NCBI GenBank assembly: GCA_030043235.1 | Contig: JASHYF010000094.1 | Location: 1 to 11,484, forward strand | Direction of reading: 5' to 3' | Length of the DNA: 11,484 nucleotides | Origin: Solirubrobacteraceae bacterium | GTDB lineage: Bacteria > Actinomycetota > Thermoleophilia > Solirubrobacterales > Solirubrobacteraceae | Part shown: in pieces, positions 1-7,329 of the stretch | Numbering within the stretch: position 1 is the first letter of the stretch | Layout: the number at the start of each line of letters is the position of its first letter | Notes under the pieces: model-generated | The model's database searches: none | The model's input: only the letters and a program-made list of their open reading frames with translations | What the model was told of the DNA's origin: nothing | Made by a program: the position numbers and the translations under genes

Positions 1-585
1 CTGTTCCTGTACTTCACCACCACATCCCAGAGCACCACAGGGGCGACCGTCACGATTCTCTTCGGGTCGGTGTTCGCGATCACGAGCTCGGCGATTCCCC
101 TGATCCTCCTGCTCGGTGCGATCGCCGTCGCAGCGGTGCTCGCGATCTACCGGCCGCTGCTGCTCAGCACCGTGAGCGTCGATATGGCGACGACGCGCGG
201 CATCCCGGTCCGCCTCGTCGGAGCCCTCTTTCTGCTCGCGCTCGCGCTCGCCACGGCGCTCGCCGCGATCACGATCGGGACGATCCTCTCGACCGCCCTG
301 CTGATCGGCCCCGCCGCGACGGCGATCCGGCTCACCAAGCGGCCGCTGCTGGCGATGCTGACGGCGTCTGGCATCGGGATCACGGCCATGTGGGCCGGGA
401 TCGTGCTCGCCTACGACAGCTACGGCTGGTGGCCGGCCGGGCACGGCTGGCCTGTCAGCTTCTTCGTCGTGACCCTGATATTCATCGCCTACCTGCTCTC
501 GGGGCTGGCGCAGCTGCGAGAACGCCGGCGCTCGCTCGGCTCACCCGAGATACGCCGCTCGCTCGCCGCCACGGCGGAGACGTAG
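1..585 (+). CDS. Metal ABC transporter permease, ABC-3 family (5' end missing)
   Basis: This is the C-terminal 194 residues of an integral membrane permease of the ABC-3 family (ZnuB/MntB/SitC type), which forms the inner-membrane channel for Zn2+, Mn2+ or Fe2+ uptake. The reading frame is open from base 1, so the true start lies upstream; roughly the first 80-100 residues are missing compared with usual family length. The conserved family stretch GTILSTALLIGPAATA is present, as are the RPLLLSTV cytoplasmic loop and several hydrophobic helices, ending in a basic tail. The stop is followed 12 nt later by a second permease of the same family, so the two probably form a heterodimeric channel. 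The matching ATPase and metal-binding lipoprotein are not in the window and are expected upstream. The metal cannot be told from this fragment. Confidence 0.9.
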   Translation: MFLYFTTTSQSTTGATVTILFGSVFAITSSAIPLILLLGAIAVAAVLAIYRPLLLSTVSVDMATTRGIPVRLVGALFLLALALATALAAITIGTILSTALLIGPAATAIRLTKRPLLAMLTASGIGITAMWAGIVLAYDSYGWWPAGHGWPVSFFVVTLIFIAYLLSGLAQLRERRRSLGSPEIRRSLAATAET

Positions 586-597
586 AAGGGGATTCCG

Positions 598-1425
598 GTG
601 TTCTCGGGCTTCATGGTCAACGCGTGGACGGTCGCGAGCATCGTCGCGGTCGTCGCGGGCGTCGTCGGTTTCTTCACCGTCATGCGCGGCTCGGCGTTCG
701 TCGCGCACGCGATCCCGAACGGGGCCTTCGCGGGCGCCGCCGGAGCGAGCCTCATCGGGGCAAGCACCCTGCTCGGGCTGGGCGTCTTCTCGCTCTCGGG
801 CGCGCTCGGCATCGGTCTGCTCAGCCGCCGCGGGCGCCACGACGTCGCCACGGCGTTGGCGCTGGTCGTGATGCTCGCGCTCGGCGCCCTCTTTCTCAGC
901 TGGAGCGAAGAGTACGCGCCCGCGGTCTACTCGCTGCTGTTCGGAGAGGTCCTGGGCATCGCGAGCAACGAGGTCGCGCCCACCGCGATCCTCGCCGCCG
1001 TCAGCATCCTCGCGGTCGCCGTGCTCTACCGGCCGCTGATGCTCTCCTCCGTCCTGCCCGAGAGCGGGGAGGCTCGCGGGATCAGCGCCTTCCGCATGGA
1101 GATGTGCTTCCTGATCGTGCTCGCGCTGGCAACGACGATGACCGTCCCCGTCGTCGGCACGCTCCTGATCTTCAGCCTCATGATCGGCGCGCCGGCGGCC
1201 GCACGATCGTTCACCGACCGGCCGCTGCTGGCGATGGCGCTGTCCGTCGCGATCGCGCTCCTGATCGTGTGGATCGCGATCGCGGCCTCCTATCGGACGA
1301 ATTACCCGGTCGGGTTCTTCGTCGGCACGGCCAGCGCCGCCTCCTACGCAATCGGACGCGCCTGGGCGGCATGGCGCGCACGCCGCTGTCCAGCGCGCTG
1401 CGAGGCGGGCGTGTGCGCGGAGTAG
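598..1425 (+). CDS. Metal ABC transporter permease, ABC-3 family (second subunit)
   Basis: This is a complete 275-residue ABC-3 permease, the membrane channel of a Zn/Mn/Fe importer. The N-terminal half carries the family segment RGSAFVAHAIPNGAFAG, in which a His follows the first helices. The middle has LLFGEVLGI and the RPLMLSSV loop, and the C-terminal half has GTLLIFSLMIGAPAAA, equivalent to the GTILSTALLIGPAATA stretch of the preceding gene. About eight hydrophobic segments are visible. The GTG start at 598 is chosen because a purine-rich AAGGGG sits 5 nt upstream and it gives the usual family length; an in-frame ATG at 613 is the alternative. The last 12 residues hold three cysteines (C264, C268, C273), which is unusual for the family. 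The gene is cotranscribed with the permease before it and probably with the anchored protein that starts 12 nt after its stop. Confidence 0.93.
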   Translation: MFSGFMVNAWTVASIVAVVAGVVGFFTVMRGSAFVAHAIPNGAFAGAAGASLIGASTLLGLGVFSLSGALGIGLLSRRGRHDVATALALVVMLALGALFLSWSEEYAPAVYSLLFGEVLGIASNEVAPTAILAAVSILAVAVLYRPLMLSSVLPESGEARGISAFRMEMCFLIVLALATTMTVPVVGTLLIFSLMIGAPAAARSFTDRPLLAMALSVAIALLIVWIAIAASYRTNYPVGFFVGTASAASYAIGRAWAAWRARRCPARCEAGVCAE

Positions 1426-1437
1426 TGTTGAGCGCTG

Positions 1438-2256
1438 GTGCCACCTGTGCCCTGCGCGTGCGATGCCGTCGCGGCCCGTTCTGCTCGCCGGTCCTCGCCC
1501 GCAACGCGCGCGAGCACGGCACGGCGGGCGATGGCCATCGTGTCGCTGTTGCTGCTCGGCGCGCCGGCCGCGGCTGACGCCCAGCGCGGCGCCGGCCTGC
1601 GGCTCAGGGAAAGCGAGAACCCGAGCAGCGATCAGGTCAGCAGATACGACTACCGCACGAACGTCACGAGCGTGACACCCGATCTGCCGGGGCTGAAGGT
1701 GGAAGTTAGGCAGTACGTAGACCGACTGCTGCTCACCAACCACACCGGCGAGACGGTCACCGTCTACGGCTATGAAGGCGAACCGTACGCGCGCGTGCTC
1801 GCCAACGGCGCCGCGGAGCTGAACACGCGCTCGCGTGCCTACTACCTCAACCAGAGCTTCTTCGGCCTGATCGCCGTTCCCTCATCGGCGACGCCGACCG
1901 CGACACCGAGATGGACCGTCGTCGATGAGACCGGCCAGCTGGAATGGCACGACCACCGCATCCACTGGATGCTGCCGGGCATCCCTCCGCAGGTCACCGA
2001 CAGGTCCAGGCGAACGAAGATCTTCGACTGGAGCGTGCCGATCAGCGTCGGCCCTCAGCGCGGCGCCGTGGACGGCGAACTGCTGTGGGTGCCCGAAGAA
2101 GATTGGACACCGCTGGTCGTATTCGTCGCGATCGTCGTGGTCGTGATCGCCGGCGCCGCAGTGGTGCTGGTCGGGCGGCGGCGAAAACGCGCGCGCGCCG
2201 CGCGTTCCCGGTCGGGAGCTGCGGCGACGGGCGACGTCGCAAGCGAAGCCTGGTGA
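1438..2256 (+). CDS. Secreted, C-terminally membrane-anchored protein with a His/Met motif; function unknown
   Basis: I do not recognise a named function for this 272-residue protein. It has an arginine-rich N-terminus, a hydrophobic signal segment (about residues 32-44, MAIVSLLLLGAPA) with a likely cleavage after ADAQ, and an extracytoplasmic domain of about 180 residues. One transmembrane helix follows (about 226-246, rich in V, I and A), then a basic cytoplasmic tail RRRKRARAARSR. This fits a type I membrane protein facing outward. The domain contains VTVYGYEGEPYARV and the striking WHDHRIHWM (H171, H173, H176, M178), which could bind a metal ion. From memory, similar proteins occur widely in actinobacteria, often near metal genes; I cannot verify that here. 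It follows the permease stop by 12 nt, so it belongs to the metal-import operon. The start is uncertain: GTG 1438, GTG 1447 or ATG 1531; the last would leave almost no charged n-region. Confidence 0.8.
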   Translation: MPPVPCACDAVAARSARRSSPATRASTARRAMAIVSLLLLGAPAAADAQRGAGLRLRESENPSSDQVSRYDYRTNVTSVTPDLPGLKVEVRQYVDRLLLTNHTGETVTVYGYEGEPYARVLANGAAELNTRSRAYYLNQSFFGLIAVPSSATPTATPRWTVVDETGQLEWHDHRIHWMLPGIPPQVTDRSRRTKIFDWSVPISVGPQRGAVDGELLWVPEEDWTPLVVFVAIVVVVIAGAAVVLVGRRRKRARAARSRSGAAATGDVASEAW

Positions 2257-2294
2257 CGCGCGCCCTTCCCGATCGGCCCGCCACGACACCAGTA

Positions 2295-2331
2295 GGGCTA
2301 GCACTTACTTAATGCGGAAAATGGGGCTAGC
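2295..2331. repeat. Direct repeat GGGCTAGC flanking the convergent gap
   Basis: GGGCTAGC occurs at 2295-2302 and again at 2324-2331; the second copy contains the ctaG stop codon on the opposite strand. A related GGCTAGCAC occurs at 3221-3229 on the far side of ctaG. The gap between the anchored-protein gene and ctaG (2257-2326) otherwise shows no terminator hairpin with a T-run. The repeat may be coincidence. Confidence 0.3.
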
Positions 2332-3169
2332 GGGAGGAGAGGGCCATTTCGGCCAGCGCCTGCGCGCGCTCCTCGCGGTTGAGCGAGTCCACGAACACGG
2401 CCGCCACGGCGATGCCGAATACCAGGAACTCGATCACGCACGTCGCGGCGCCGGCGATCTGCTGGTCGGCGATCGCCGACAGCCCGTAGCCGCGCGGGAA
2501 GCTCACGTACAGCGGGTACAGCGTGCTGGTCATGAACGTCAGCGGCACGCAGATGATCGCGCTGGTGACGCGCGAGAAGCCGATGTAGGCGAGGCGCCCG
2601 AAACCGGGGTTGCGTCGCTCGGTGGGCAGCGGCGTGATGATCAGCCACCACAGCGCGAAACCGCTGTAGAAGAGCGTGAAGTGCTCGAAGTTGTGCAGCA
2701 GCTGGTGCTGAGCGGTGTAGTCGAACACCGGCGGCAGCGACCACCCCAGCAGGGTGATCGACCACACCGGGAGCGCCACCCACGGTCTCGTCACCACGCC
2801 CCAGAAGCGCCCGAGGATGCCGCGGTGGGCGAAGCGCCTGAGCAGCGGCGCGGGCATGCCGAGCGGCAGCACCGGCGCGCGCAGGCCGAGAATCACCAGG
2901 GGCGGCGCGATGTCCGCCAGCAGCACGTGCTGGACCATGTGCGCTGACAGGAGCCAGTGCACGGCGATCGTGTTCAGCGGGGAGCCGAGCGCGACGAGGA
3001 TCACGCCGAGGCCGCTGAAGTAGAAGAGCCAGTGCCCGGGCCCGGCCGGCTTGCCCGTGATGCGGCGCACGCGCCGGAGCATCGACACGTACCAGCCACC
3101 CGCCACCAGCAGCCCGATCCACAGCAGCGGGACGATGCTCCAACTACCCCAGCCGGGAGCGCTGCTCAT
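2327..3169 (-). CDS. ctaG: Cytochrome c oxidase assembly protein CtaG, caa3 type
   Basis: This 280-residue polytopic membrane protein belongs to the Caa3_CtaG family, which helps place copper in aa3/caa3 oxidases of Gram-positive bacteria and is unrelated to the proteobacterial Cox11-type CtaG. About seven hydrophobic helices are visible. Helix 3 holds the conserved HWLLSAHMVQHVLL (H71, H77, H81), followed by the family phrase APPLVILGLRAPVLPLG. A second cluster, AQHQLLHNFEHF (H155, H159, H163), precedes the next helix; these histidines, with the nearby methionine, are plausible copper ligands. The ATG start at 3169 has GGGAGG 13 nt upstream, a rather long spacing, with GAGAG closer. The gene is divergent from copA, so both may share a copper-responsive control region. 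It converges on the metal-operon gene that ends at 2256. Confidence 0.93.
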   Translation of the reverse strand: MSSAPGWGSWSIVPLLWIGLLVAGGWYVSMLRRVRRITGKPAGPGHWLFYFSGLGVILVALGSPLNTIAVHWLLSAHMVQHVLLADIAPPLVILGLRAPVLPLGMPAPLLRRFAHRGILGRFWGVVTRPWVALPVWSITLLGWSLPPVFDYTAQHQLLHNFEHFTLFYSGFALWWLIITPLPTERRNPGFGRLAYIGFSRVTSAIICVPLTFMTSTLYPLYVSFPRGYGLSAIADQQIAGAATCVIEFLVFGIAVAAVFVDSLNREERAQALAEMALSSR

Positions 3170-3221
3170 CGTGCTCTCAGAACCTCCCTGCCCGCGTCGA
3201 CGGTTCCACTGGAGGCGTCAG

Positions 3222-3250
3222 GCTAGCACCAGGGCCTGGCGTATGCTGGC
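3222..3250. promoter_or_regulatory. Candidate operator/promoter of copA with nested dyads
   Basis: The gap between ctaG and copA contains GCTAGCA (3222-3228) opposed by TGCTGGC (3244-3250), a 6-of-7 inverted repeat. Between them lies the perfect palindrome CCAGGGCCTGG (3229-3239). A TATGCT hexamer at 3242-3247 could be the copA -10 element; no convincing -35 is seen. The position fits a metal-responsive operator (CsoR or CueR type), but the bases match no consensus I know well, so the regulator is unknown. Confidence 0.35.
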
Positions 3251-3256
3251 TGGATC

Positions 3257-3295
3257 ATGCTGCTCGCAGGCTCGCTGATCTCGCCCCTCCCGTGA
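3257..3295 (+). promoter_or_regulatory. Possible 12-codon leader ORF coupled to copA
   Basis: ATG at 3257 opens a 12-codon frame (MLLAGSLISPLP) whose TGA overlaps the copA GTG start as GTGA. It begins 9 nt after the TATGCT hexamer, so it could be the start of a leaderless mRNA. copA has no Shine-Dalgarno sequence in front of it, so reinitiation after this small frame is a possible way to translate it. There is no evidence of conservation. Confidence 0.25.
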
Positions 3296-5556
3296 GCATG
3301 GCCGTGCCCACCGCCGCGCCGATCGCGCCATCGCCCGGCGCGGATGAGATGGAGCTGTCGCTGGCGATCGGCGGCATGACCTGCGGCGCCTGCGCCGCGC
3401 GCGTGCAGCGCGCGCTCAACCAGCTGGACGGCGTGGCCGCGGAGGTCAACTACGCCTCGGAGCGTGCGCGCGTGGTGCATGCAGCCGATGTGCCCGTGAG
3501 CGCCCTGATCGAGCGCGTGGTCGCGGCTGGCTACACCGCCGGGCCGGTTGGGGAGGACCAGCGGCTGGGCGCTGAGGAGCTGGAGCGGCGGGTGCGCTCG
3601 CTGCGCCGGCGGCTGCTGGTGGCGGCGACGCTGTTCATGCCGCTGTGCGACGCCTCGATCCTGTTCTCGATCTACCCCTCCGCGCGCGTCGCCGGCTGGC
3701 AGTGGCTGATGGTGGCGCTGGCCGCGCCTGTCGTGAGCTGGGCCGCGTGGCCGTTCTACGAGGCCGCGATCCGCAGTGCCCGCCACCGCGCCGCCACCAT
3801 GGACACGCTCGTCTCGACCGGCATTCTCGCCGCCACCGGCTGGTCGCTGTACTCGATCTTCTTCCTCGACAGCGGCGCGCACGGCGCGGCGCTCGCGGGT
3901 GTCGCGAGCCGCTCCGGCGGCGGCATCTACCTCGACGTTCCCGCCGGCGTGACCGCGTTCCTGCTCGCCGGGCGCTACTTCGAGGCATGGTCCAGGCGCC
4001 GCAGCGGCAACGCGCTGCGTGCGCTGGCGGCGGTGCGCGCGCAGGACGTGTGCGTGCTCGACGCCGACGGGCGCGAGCAGCGCCGGCCGCTCGCCTCACT
4101 GCGCGCCGGCGAGCTGTTCGTTGTGCGCCCGGGCGAGACGGTGGCCGCCGACGGCGAGGTCGTCGAGGGGGCCTGCGCGATCGACCGCAGCGTCATGACC
4201 GGCGAGTCGCGCCCCGTGGACGTGGGCATCGGCGCGGAGGCGCTGGGCGGGACGGTCGCGCTGAGCGGGCGCATCGTCGTGCGCGCCGGCAGGGTCGGCC
4301 CCGACAGCCGGCTCGGGCAGATGATGCGCCTCGTCGAGCAGGCGCAGAACGAGAAGGCGGCGGCGCAGCGGCTGGCCGATCGCATCTCCGGCGTATTCGT
4401 GCCGGGCGTGATCGTGCTGGCGCTGGGGACCCTGGCGGTGTGGCTCGCCACGGGCAGCACGGCTGCGGTGGCGCTCAGCGCAGGGCTGTCGGTGCTGATC
4501 ATCGCCTGCCCGTGCGCGCTCGGGCTGGCCACGCCGGCGGCGCTGCTGGTCGCGTCCTGGCGCGGCGCGCGACTGGGAATCTTCTTCAAGGGGTACCGCG
4601 CGCTGGAGGCCTCGCGCCAGATCGACACGGTGGTGCTCGACAAGACCGGCACGCTCACCGAGGGACGCATGACCCTCACCGACTGCGAGGCGCTCGACGG
4701 CGTGGAGCGGCGCGAGCTGCTGCGCCTGGCGGGCGCGGTGGAGCACGCCTCCGAGCACCCGATCGCGCGCGCGGTGGCCACGAGCGCCGAGCACTGGTAC
4801 GGGCGGCTGCCGGCGGTGGAGTCGTTCGTGGCGCTCCCCGGCATCGGCGCGTGCGGCGTCGTCGCGGGCCGGCAGGTGCAGGTGGGGCGGCGCGGGGCCG
4901 TCGCCGCCGAGATCCCGCCGCGGCTGGCCGATCGCTGCGAGCAATGGGAGCGACTCGGCCGCACCGCCGTGCTCGTGACCCGCGACGGCGCGCCGATCGG
5001 CGCGCTGGCGATCGCAGACTCGCTGCGCGACACCGCTGTGACGGCGGTGCGCGAACTGCACGCGCTCGGTCTGCGCTGCGTGCTCTTGACCGGGGATGGC
5101 GAGACCGCGGCCAGCGCGATCGGCGCCGCCGCCGGCATCGATGAGGTGATCGCCGGCGCCATGCCCGCCGAGAAGGTTGAGGTGATCCGACGCCTGCAGG
5201 CCGAGGGGCGGTGCGTGGCGATGGTCGGCGACGGCGTGAACGACGCTCCCGCCCTCGCCGCCGCGGACCTCGGCCTCGCCGTCGGGTCCGGCACCGACGT
5301 CGCCATCAGCGCCGCCGATCTGATCGTGATGCGCGACGACCTGCGCGTCCTCGCCGGCGCAATCGCGCTCGCGCGCAAGACGCTCAGCACCATCCGCGGC
5401 AATCTCGCGTGGGCGTTCCTCTACAACGTCGTGGCGATCCCGCTTGCCGCCGCCGGCCTGCTCGATCCGCTGATCGCCGCCGGCGCGATGGCGCTCTCCT
5501 CGGGCTTCGTCATGTGGAACAGCTCGCGGCTGCGCAGCGCCGTCCTGCCCGGCTAG
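3292..5556 (+). CDS. copA: Copper(I)-exporting P1B-type ATPase CopA
   Basis: This 754-residue P1B ATPase couples ATP hydrolysis to export of Cu(I) across the plasma membrane. In order it has one N-terminal heavy-metal-associated domain with GMTCGACAARV (C31, C34), two to four membrane helices, and the actuator domain with TGES (303-306). The metal-site helix carries the CPC motif (C406-P407-C408), followed by the phosphorylation site DKTGTLTEG (D450), the nucleotide-binding SEHPIA (H489-P490) and the hinge GDGVNDAP (646-653). The C-terminal helix has MWNSSRLR, close to the M-x-x-S pattern of the Cu+ site. CPC with these C-terminal residues points to monovalent copper or silver rather than zinc. 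The start is GTG 3292 or ATG 3298; neither has a Shine-Dalgarno sequence. It is divergent from ctaG, which pairs copper export with copper enzyme assembly. Confidence 0.96.
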   Translation: MSMAVPTAAPIAPSPGADEMELSLAIGGMTCGACAARVQRALNQLDGVAAEVNYASERARVVHAADVPVSALIERVVAAGYTAGPVGEDQRLGAEELERRVRSLRRRLLVAATLFMPLCDASILFSIYPSARVAGWQWLMVALAAPVVSWAAWPFYEAAIRSARHRAATMDTLVSTGILAATGWSLYSIFFLDSGAHGAALAGVASRSGGGIYLDVPAGVTAFLLAGRYFEAWSRRRSGNALRALAAVRAQDVCVLDADGREQRRPLASLRAGELFVVRPGETVAADGEVVEGACAIDRSVMTGESRPVDVGIGAEALGGTVALSGRIVVRAGRVGPDSRLGQMMRLVEQAQNEKAAAQRLADRISGVFVPGVIVLALGTLAVWLATGSTAAVALSAGLSVLIIACPCALGLATPAALLVASWRGARLGIFFKGYRALEASRQIDTVVLDKTGTLTEGRMTLTDCEALDGVERRELLRLAGAVEHASEHPIARAVATSAEHWYGRLPAVESFVALPGIGACGVVAGRQVQVGRRGAVAAEIPPRLADRCEQWERLGRTAVLVTRDGAPIGALAIADSLRDTAVTAVRELHALGLRCVLLTGDGETAASAIGAAAGIDEVIAGAMPAEKVEVIRRLQAEGRCVAMVGDGVNDAPALAAADLGLAVGSGTDVAISAADLIVMRDDLRVLAGAIALARKTLSTIRGNLAWAFLYNVVAIPLAAAGLLDPLIAAGAMALSSGFVMWNSSRLRSAVLPG

Positions 5557-5621
5557 AAACGCTCGGCTCACCCGGCACGGCTGCCAGCAGGGCGGCGTAT
5601 GGTTGGCGGGGAGGATCTGAC

Positions 5622-5771
5622 ATGACCGCGCTCGGCTTCGCGCTGCTGCTGACAGGTGCGATGCTCGTGGTTCGCGAGGCCCATGCGCCGGGCGGCCCGG
5701 CGAGCTCAGATCTCCAGCCGCGACTCCTCCAAGTCGAGCTCGCGCTCGACGCGGCGCATCACCTCGCCTGA
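5622..5771 (+). pseudogene. Truncated stump of an NfeD-like membrane protein gene
   Basis: A frame of 49 residues opens at ATG 5622 behind a strong Shine-Dalgarno sequence, GGGGAGG, 8 nt upstream. Its first 26 residues, MTALGFALLLTGAMLVVREAHAP and the following GGP, resemble the start of NfeD-family proteins, where a hydrophobic helix leads into an EAH-x-P-x-x-G motif. After about base 5697 the frame stops making sense as protein because it runs into the reverse complement of the antiporter's 3' end. I see no NfeD continuation in any frame. The likely reading is a gene cut off by deletion or rearrangement, with its start signals left intact. It may still make a short single-helix peptide. Homology is judged by eye, so this is moderate to low confidence. 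Confidence 0.4.
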
Positions 5772-7292
5772 GATCTGGCGGCTGTTGCGGAGGCCGACCA
5801 GCGCTTGGCGCTGCGCGGCGTAGATCTCGTGCATCATTCGCTGGTAGCGCAGCGACCCCTCCTCGAGCCCGTCGTCGTCGGCGATCTTCCCCGCCCGGAT
5901 CTTGAAGCGCCGCTGGCGGAACTCGTACAGCCTGCGAGCTCGCTCTACCGAGCTCTCGCGCGTCCAGTCCTCGTCCCCCAGCTCCTCGATCCGTTCGAGC
6001 GCCGCGCGAGCGATCGCGAGCCGGGCGCGAACCTCCTCGCTCTCCTCTTCGGCGCCGTCCTCGACGACGCCGAGGCGGCGGATCAGCGTGGGCAGCGTCA
6101 ACCCCTCGCCGACCACGGTCACGAGGATCAACGCGAATGTGATGAATTGAATGAGCTCACGGCCCGGCAGCGGCGCGCCGGCATCGGTGTGGATCGGCAG
6201 CGCCAGCGCAGCCGCAAGCGAGACGGCGCCTCGCATCCCCGCCCAGCTGCCGACCACCCGGGTGCGCCAGCTGGCGCGGCGCGCGCGCTGCGAGGGCCGT
6301 CGGTCGAGCAGCCTGATGAGGAAGGTGACGATGAAGTTCCACAGGAAGCGGACCGCGATCGCCGCCGCGCAGACGGCGGCCGCATATCCGATCACCTGAC
6401 CGGCTGCGCGGCCGCCGAGACCCTTGACGATCACCGGCAGCTGCAGGCCGATGAGGATGAACAGCGTCGCATTGAGCAGGAACGTGAGCATCGACCACAG
6501 CGCGAATCCCTGCATGCGGCTTTCTGGCGAGGCGATTTCCGGCGCGCGGAAGCCGAGGTAGACGCCGCAGGTGACCGCGGCCAGCACGCCCGACAGGCCG
6601 AGCTCGTTCGCCGGGATGAACGCGCCGTAGGCGCTGAACAGCGAGATCGTCAGCTCGGTGTTGACGTCGTCTATGCGTTTGCGGACCTCCGCGATCACAA
6701 AGCCGACCGCCAGCCCGATCGCGACACCCCCCGCAGCGCCGGCGAAGAACACGAAGACGGTGTGTCCCGCGGAGAAGCCCGCGCCGACGGCCGCTCCTAC
6801 GGCGACCTTGTAGGCGACCAGCCCGGTTGCGTCATTGAACAGGCTCTCCCCCTCGAGGATGTTCACGAGGCGGCGCGGCGCGCCGACCCGGCGCATGATC
6901 GCCGCCGCGGCCGCCGGGTCCGTGGGCGAGACGATCGCCCCGAGCGCGAAGGACACCGCCCAGGGCAGGCCGATCAGCTCGTGCCCGATGACCGCGACCG
7001 CCACGGCCGTCGCCAGGACGAGCCCGATTGCGTGCAGGGAGATGACGCGTGCGTCTGAGCGCAGTGCGCGCAGGTCGGCAAAGAAGGCCGACGCGTACAG
7101 CAGCGGCGGCAGGAACACGAGCAGCACGAGGTTGGGATTGAGCTGGATGCCGGGGATCCCCGGCACCAGCCCAAGCACGAGTCCGCCGATCACCAGCGGG
7201 ATCGGGTAGGGCACCTCGAGCCAGTTCGCCAGCGCGTTCAAGCCGGCGGCCGACACGAACAGCGCTGCTATGACGAGCTGGAGGTCCGCCAC
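5706..7292 (-). CDS. Na+/H+ antiporter, CPA1 (NhaP/SLC9-like) family
   Basis: This 528-residue protein exchanges Na+ (or K+) for H+ across the membrane to hold pH and ion balance. About 12 hydrophobic helices fill the first 390 residues. VPYPIPLVIGGLVLG is the family's second helix, LPPLLYASAF the third region, AIVSPTDPAAAAAI holds the T124-D125-P motif, and EGESLFNDATGLV holds the N153-D154 pair typical of electroneutral CPA1 exchangers. A charged cytoplasmic tail of about 130 residues (EEESEEVRARLAIARAALERIEELG onward, given here in part) is largely helical and ends at LEESRLEI. The GTG start at 7292 gives the usual family N-terminus but has no Shine-Dalgarno sequence; a stem-loop ends exactly in front of it. 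The TetR gene lies 86 nt upstream on the same strand. Confidence 0.93.
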   Translation of the reverse strand: MADLQLVIAALFVSAAGLNALANWLEVPYPIPLVIGGLVLGLVPGIPGIQLNPNLVLLVFLPPLLYASAFFADLRALRSDARVISLHAIGLVLATAVAVAVIGHELIGLPWAVSFALGAIVSPTDPAAAAAIMRRVGAPRRLVNILEGESLFNDATGLVAYKVAVGAAVGAGFSAGHTVFVFFAGAAGGVAIGLAVGFVIAEVRKRIDDVNTELTISLFSAYGAFIPANELGLSGVLAAVTCGVYLGFRAPEIASPESRMQGFALWSMLTFLLNATLFILIGLQLPVIVKGLGGRAAGQVIGYAAAVCAAAIAVRFLWNFIVTFLIRLLDRRPSQRARRASWRTRVVGSWAGMRGAVSLAAALALPIHTDAGAPLPGRELIQFITFALILVTVVGEGLTLPTLIRRLGVVEDGAEEESEEVRARLAIARAALERIEELGDEDWTRESSVERARRLYEFRQRRFKIRAGKIADDDGLEEGSLRYQRMMHEIYAAQRQALVGLRNSRQISGEVMRRVERELDLEESRLEI

Positions 7293-7316
7293 CGGCCAGA
7301 TTGTTGTCGCTGGCCG
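7293..7316 (-). promoter_or_regulatory. Stem-loop abutting the antiporter start codon
   Basis: CGGCCAG (7293-7299) and CTGGCCG (7310-7316) form perfect 7-bp arms around a 10-nt loop. On the minus-strand mRNA the stem ends at the base just before the GTG start. It could act on translation initiation. Regulation is inferred from position only. Confidence 0.4.
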
Positions 7317-7329
7317 CCGATCGCGTCTC

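Noticed and set aside
1..1425. Tandem permeases as a recent gene duplication
   Set aside because: The two share family motifs but differ across most of their length; paired non-identical permeases are normal in this transporter class.
541..1743. A 400-codon minus-strand frame and a 395-codon plus-strand frame over the permease genes
   Set aside because: Low-complexity Arg/Ala-rich translation without motifs; the ABC-3 permease frames are clearly the coding ones.
3645..5571. Very long open frames overlapping copA on both strands (about 475-500 codons)
   Set aside because: They are rich in Arg, Ala, Gly, Asp and His with no domain, and mirror the high-GC codon bias of copA. They are shadows of the real gene.
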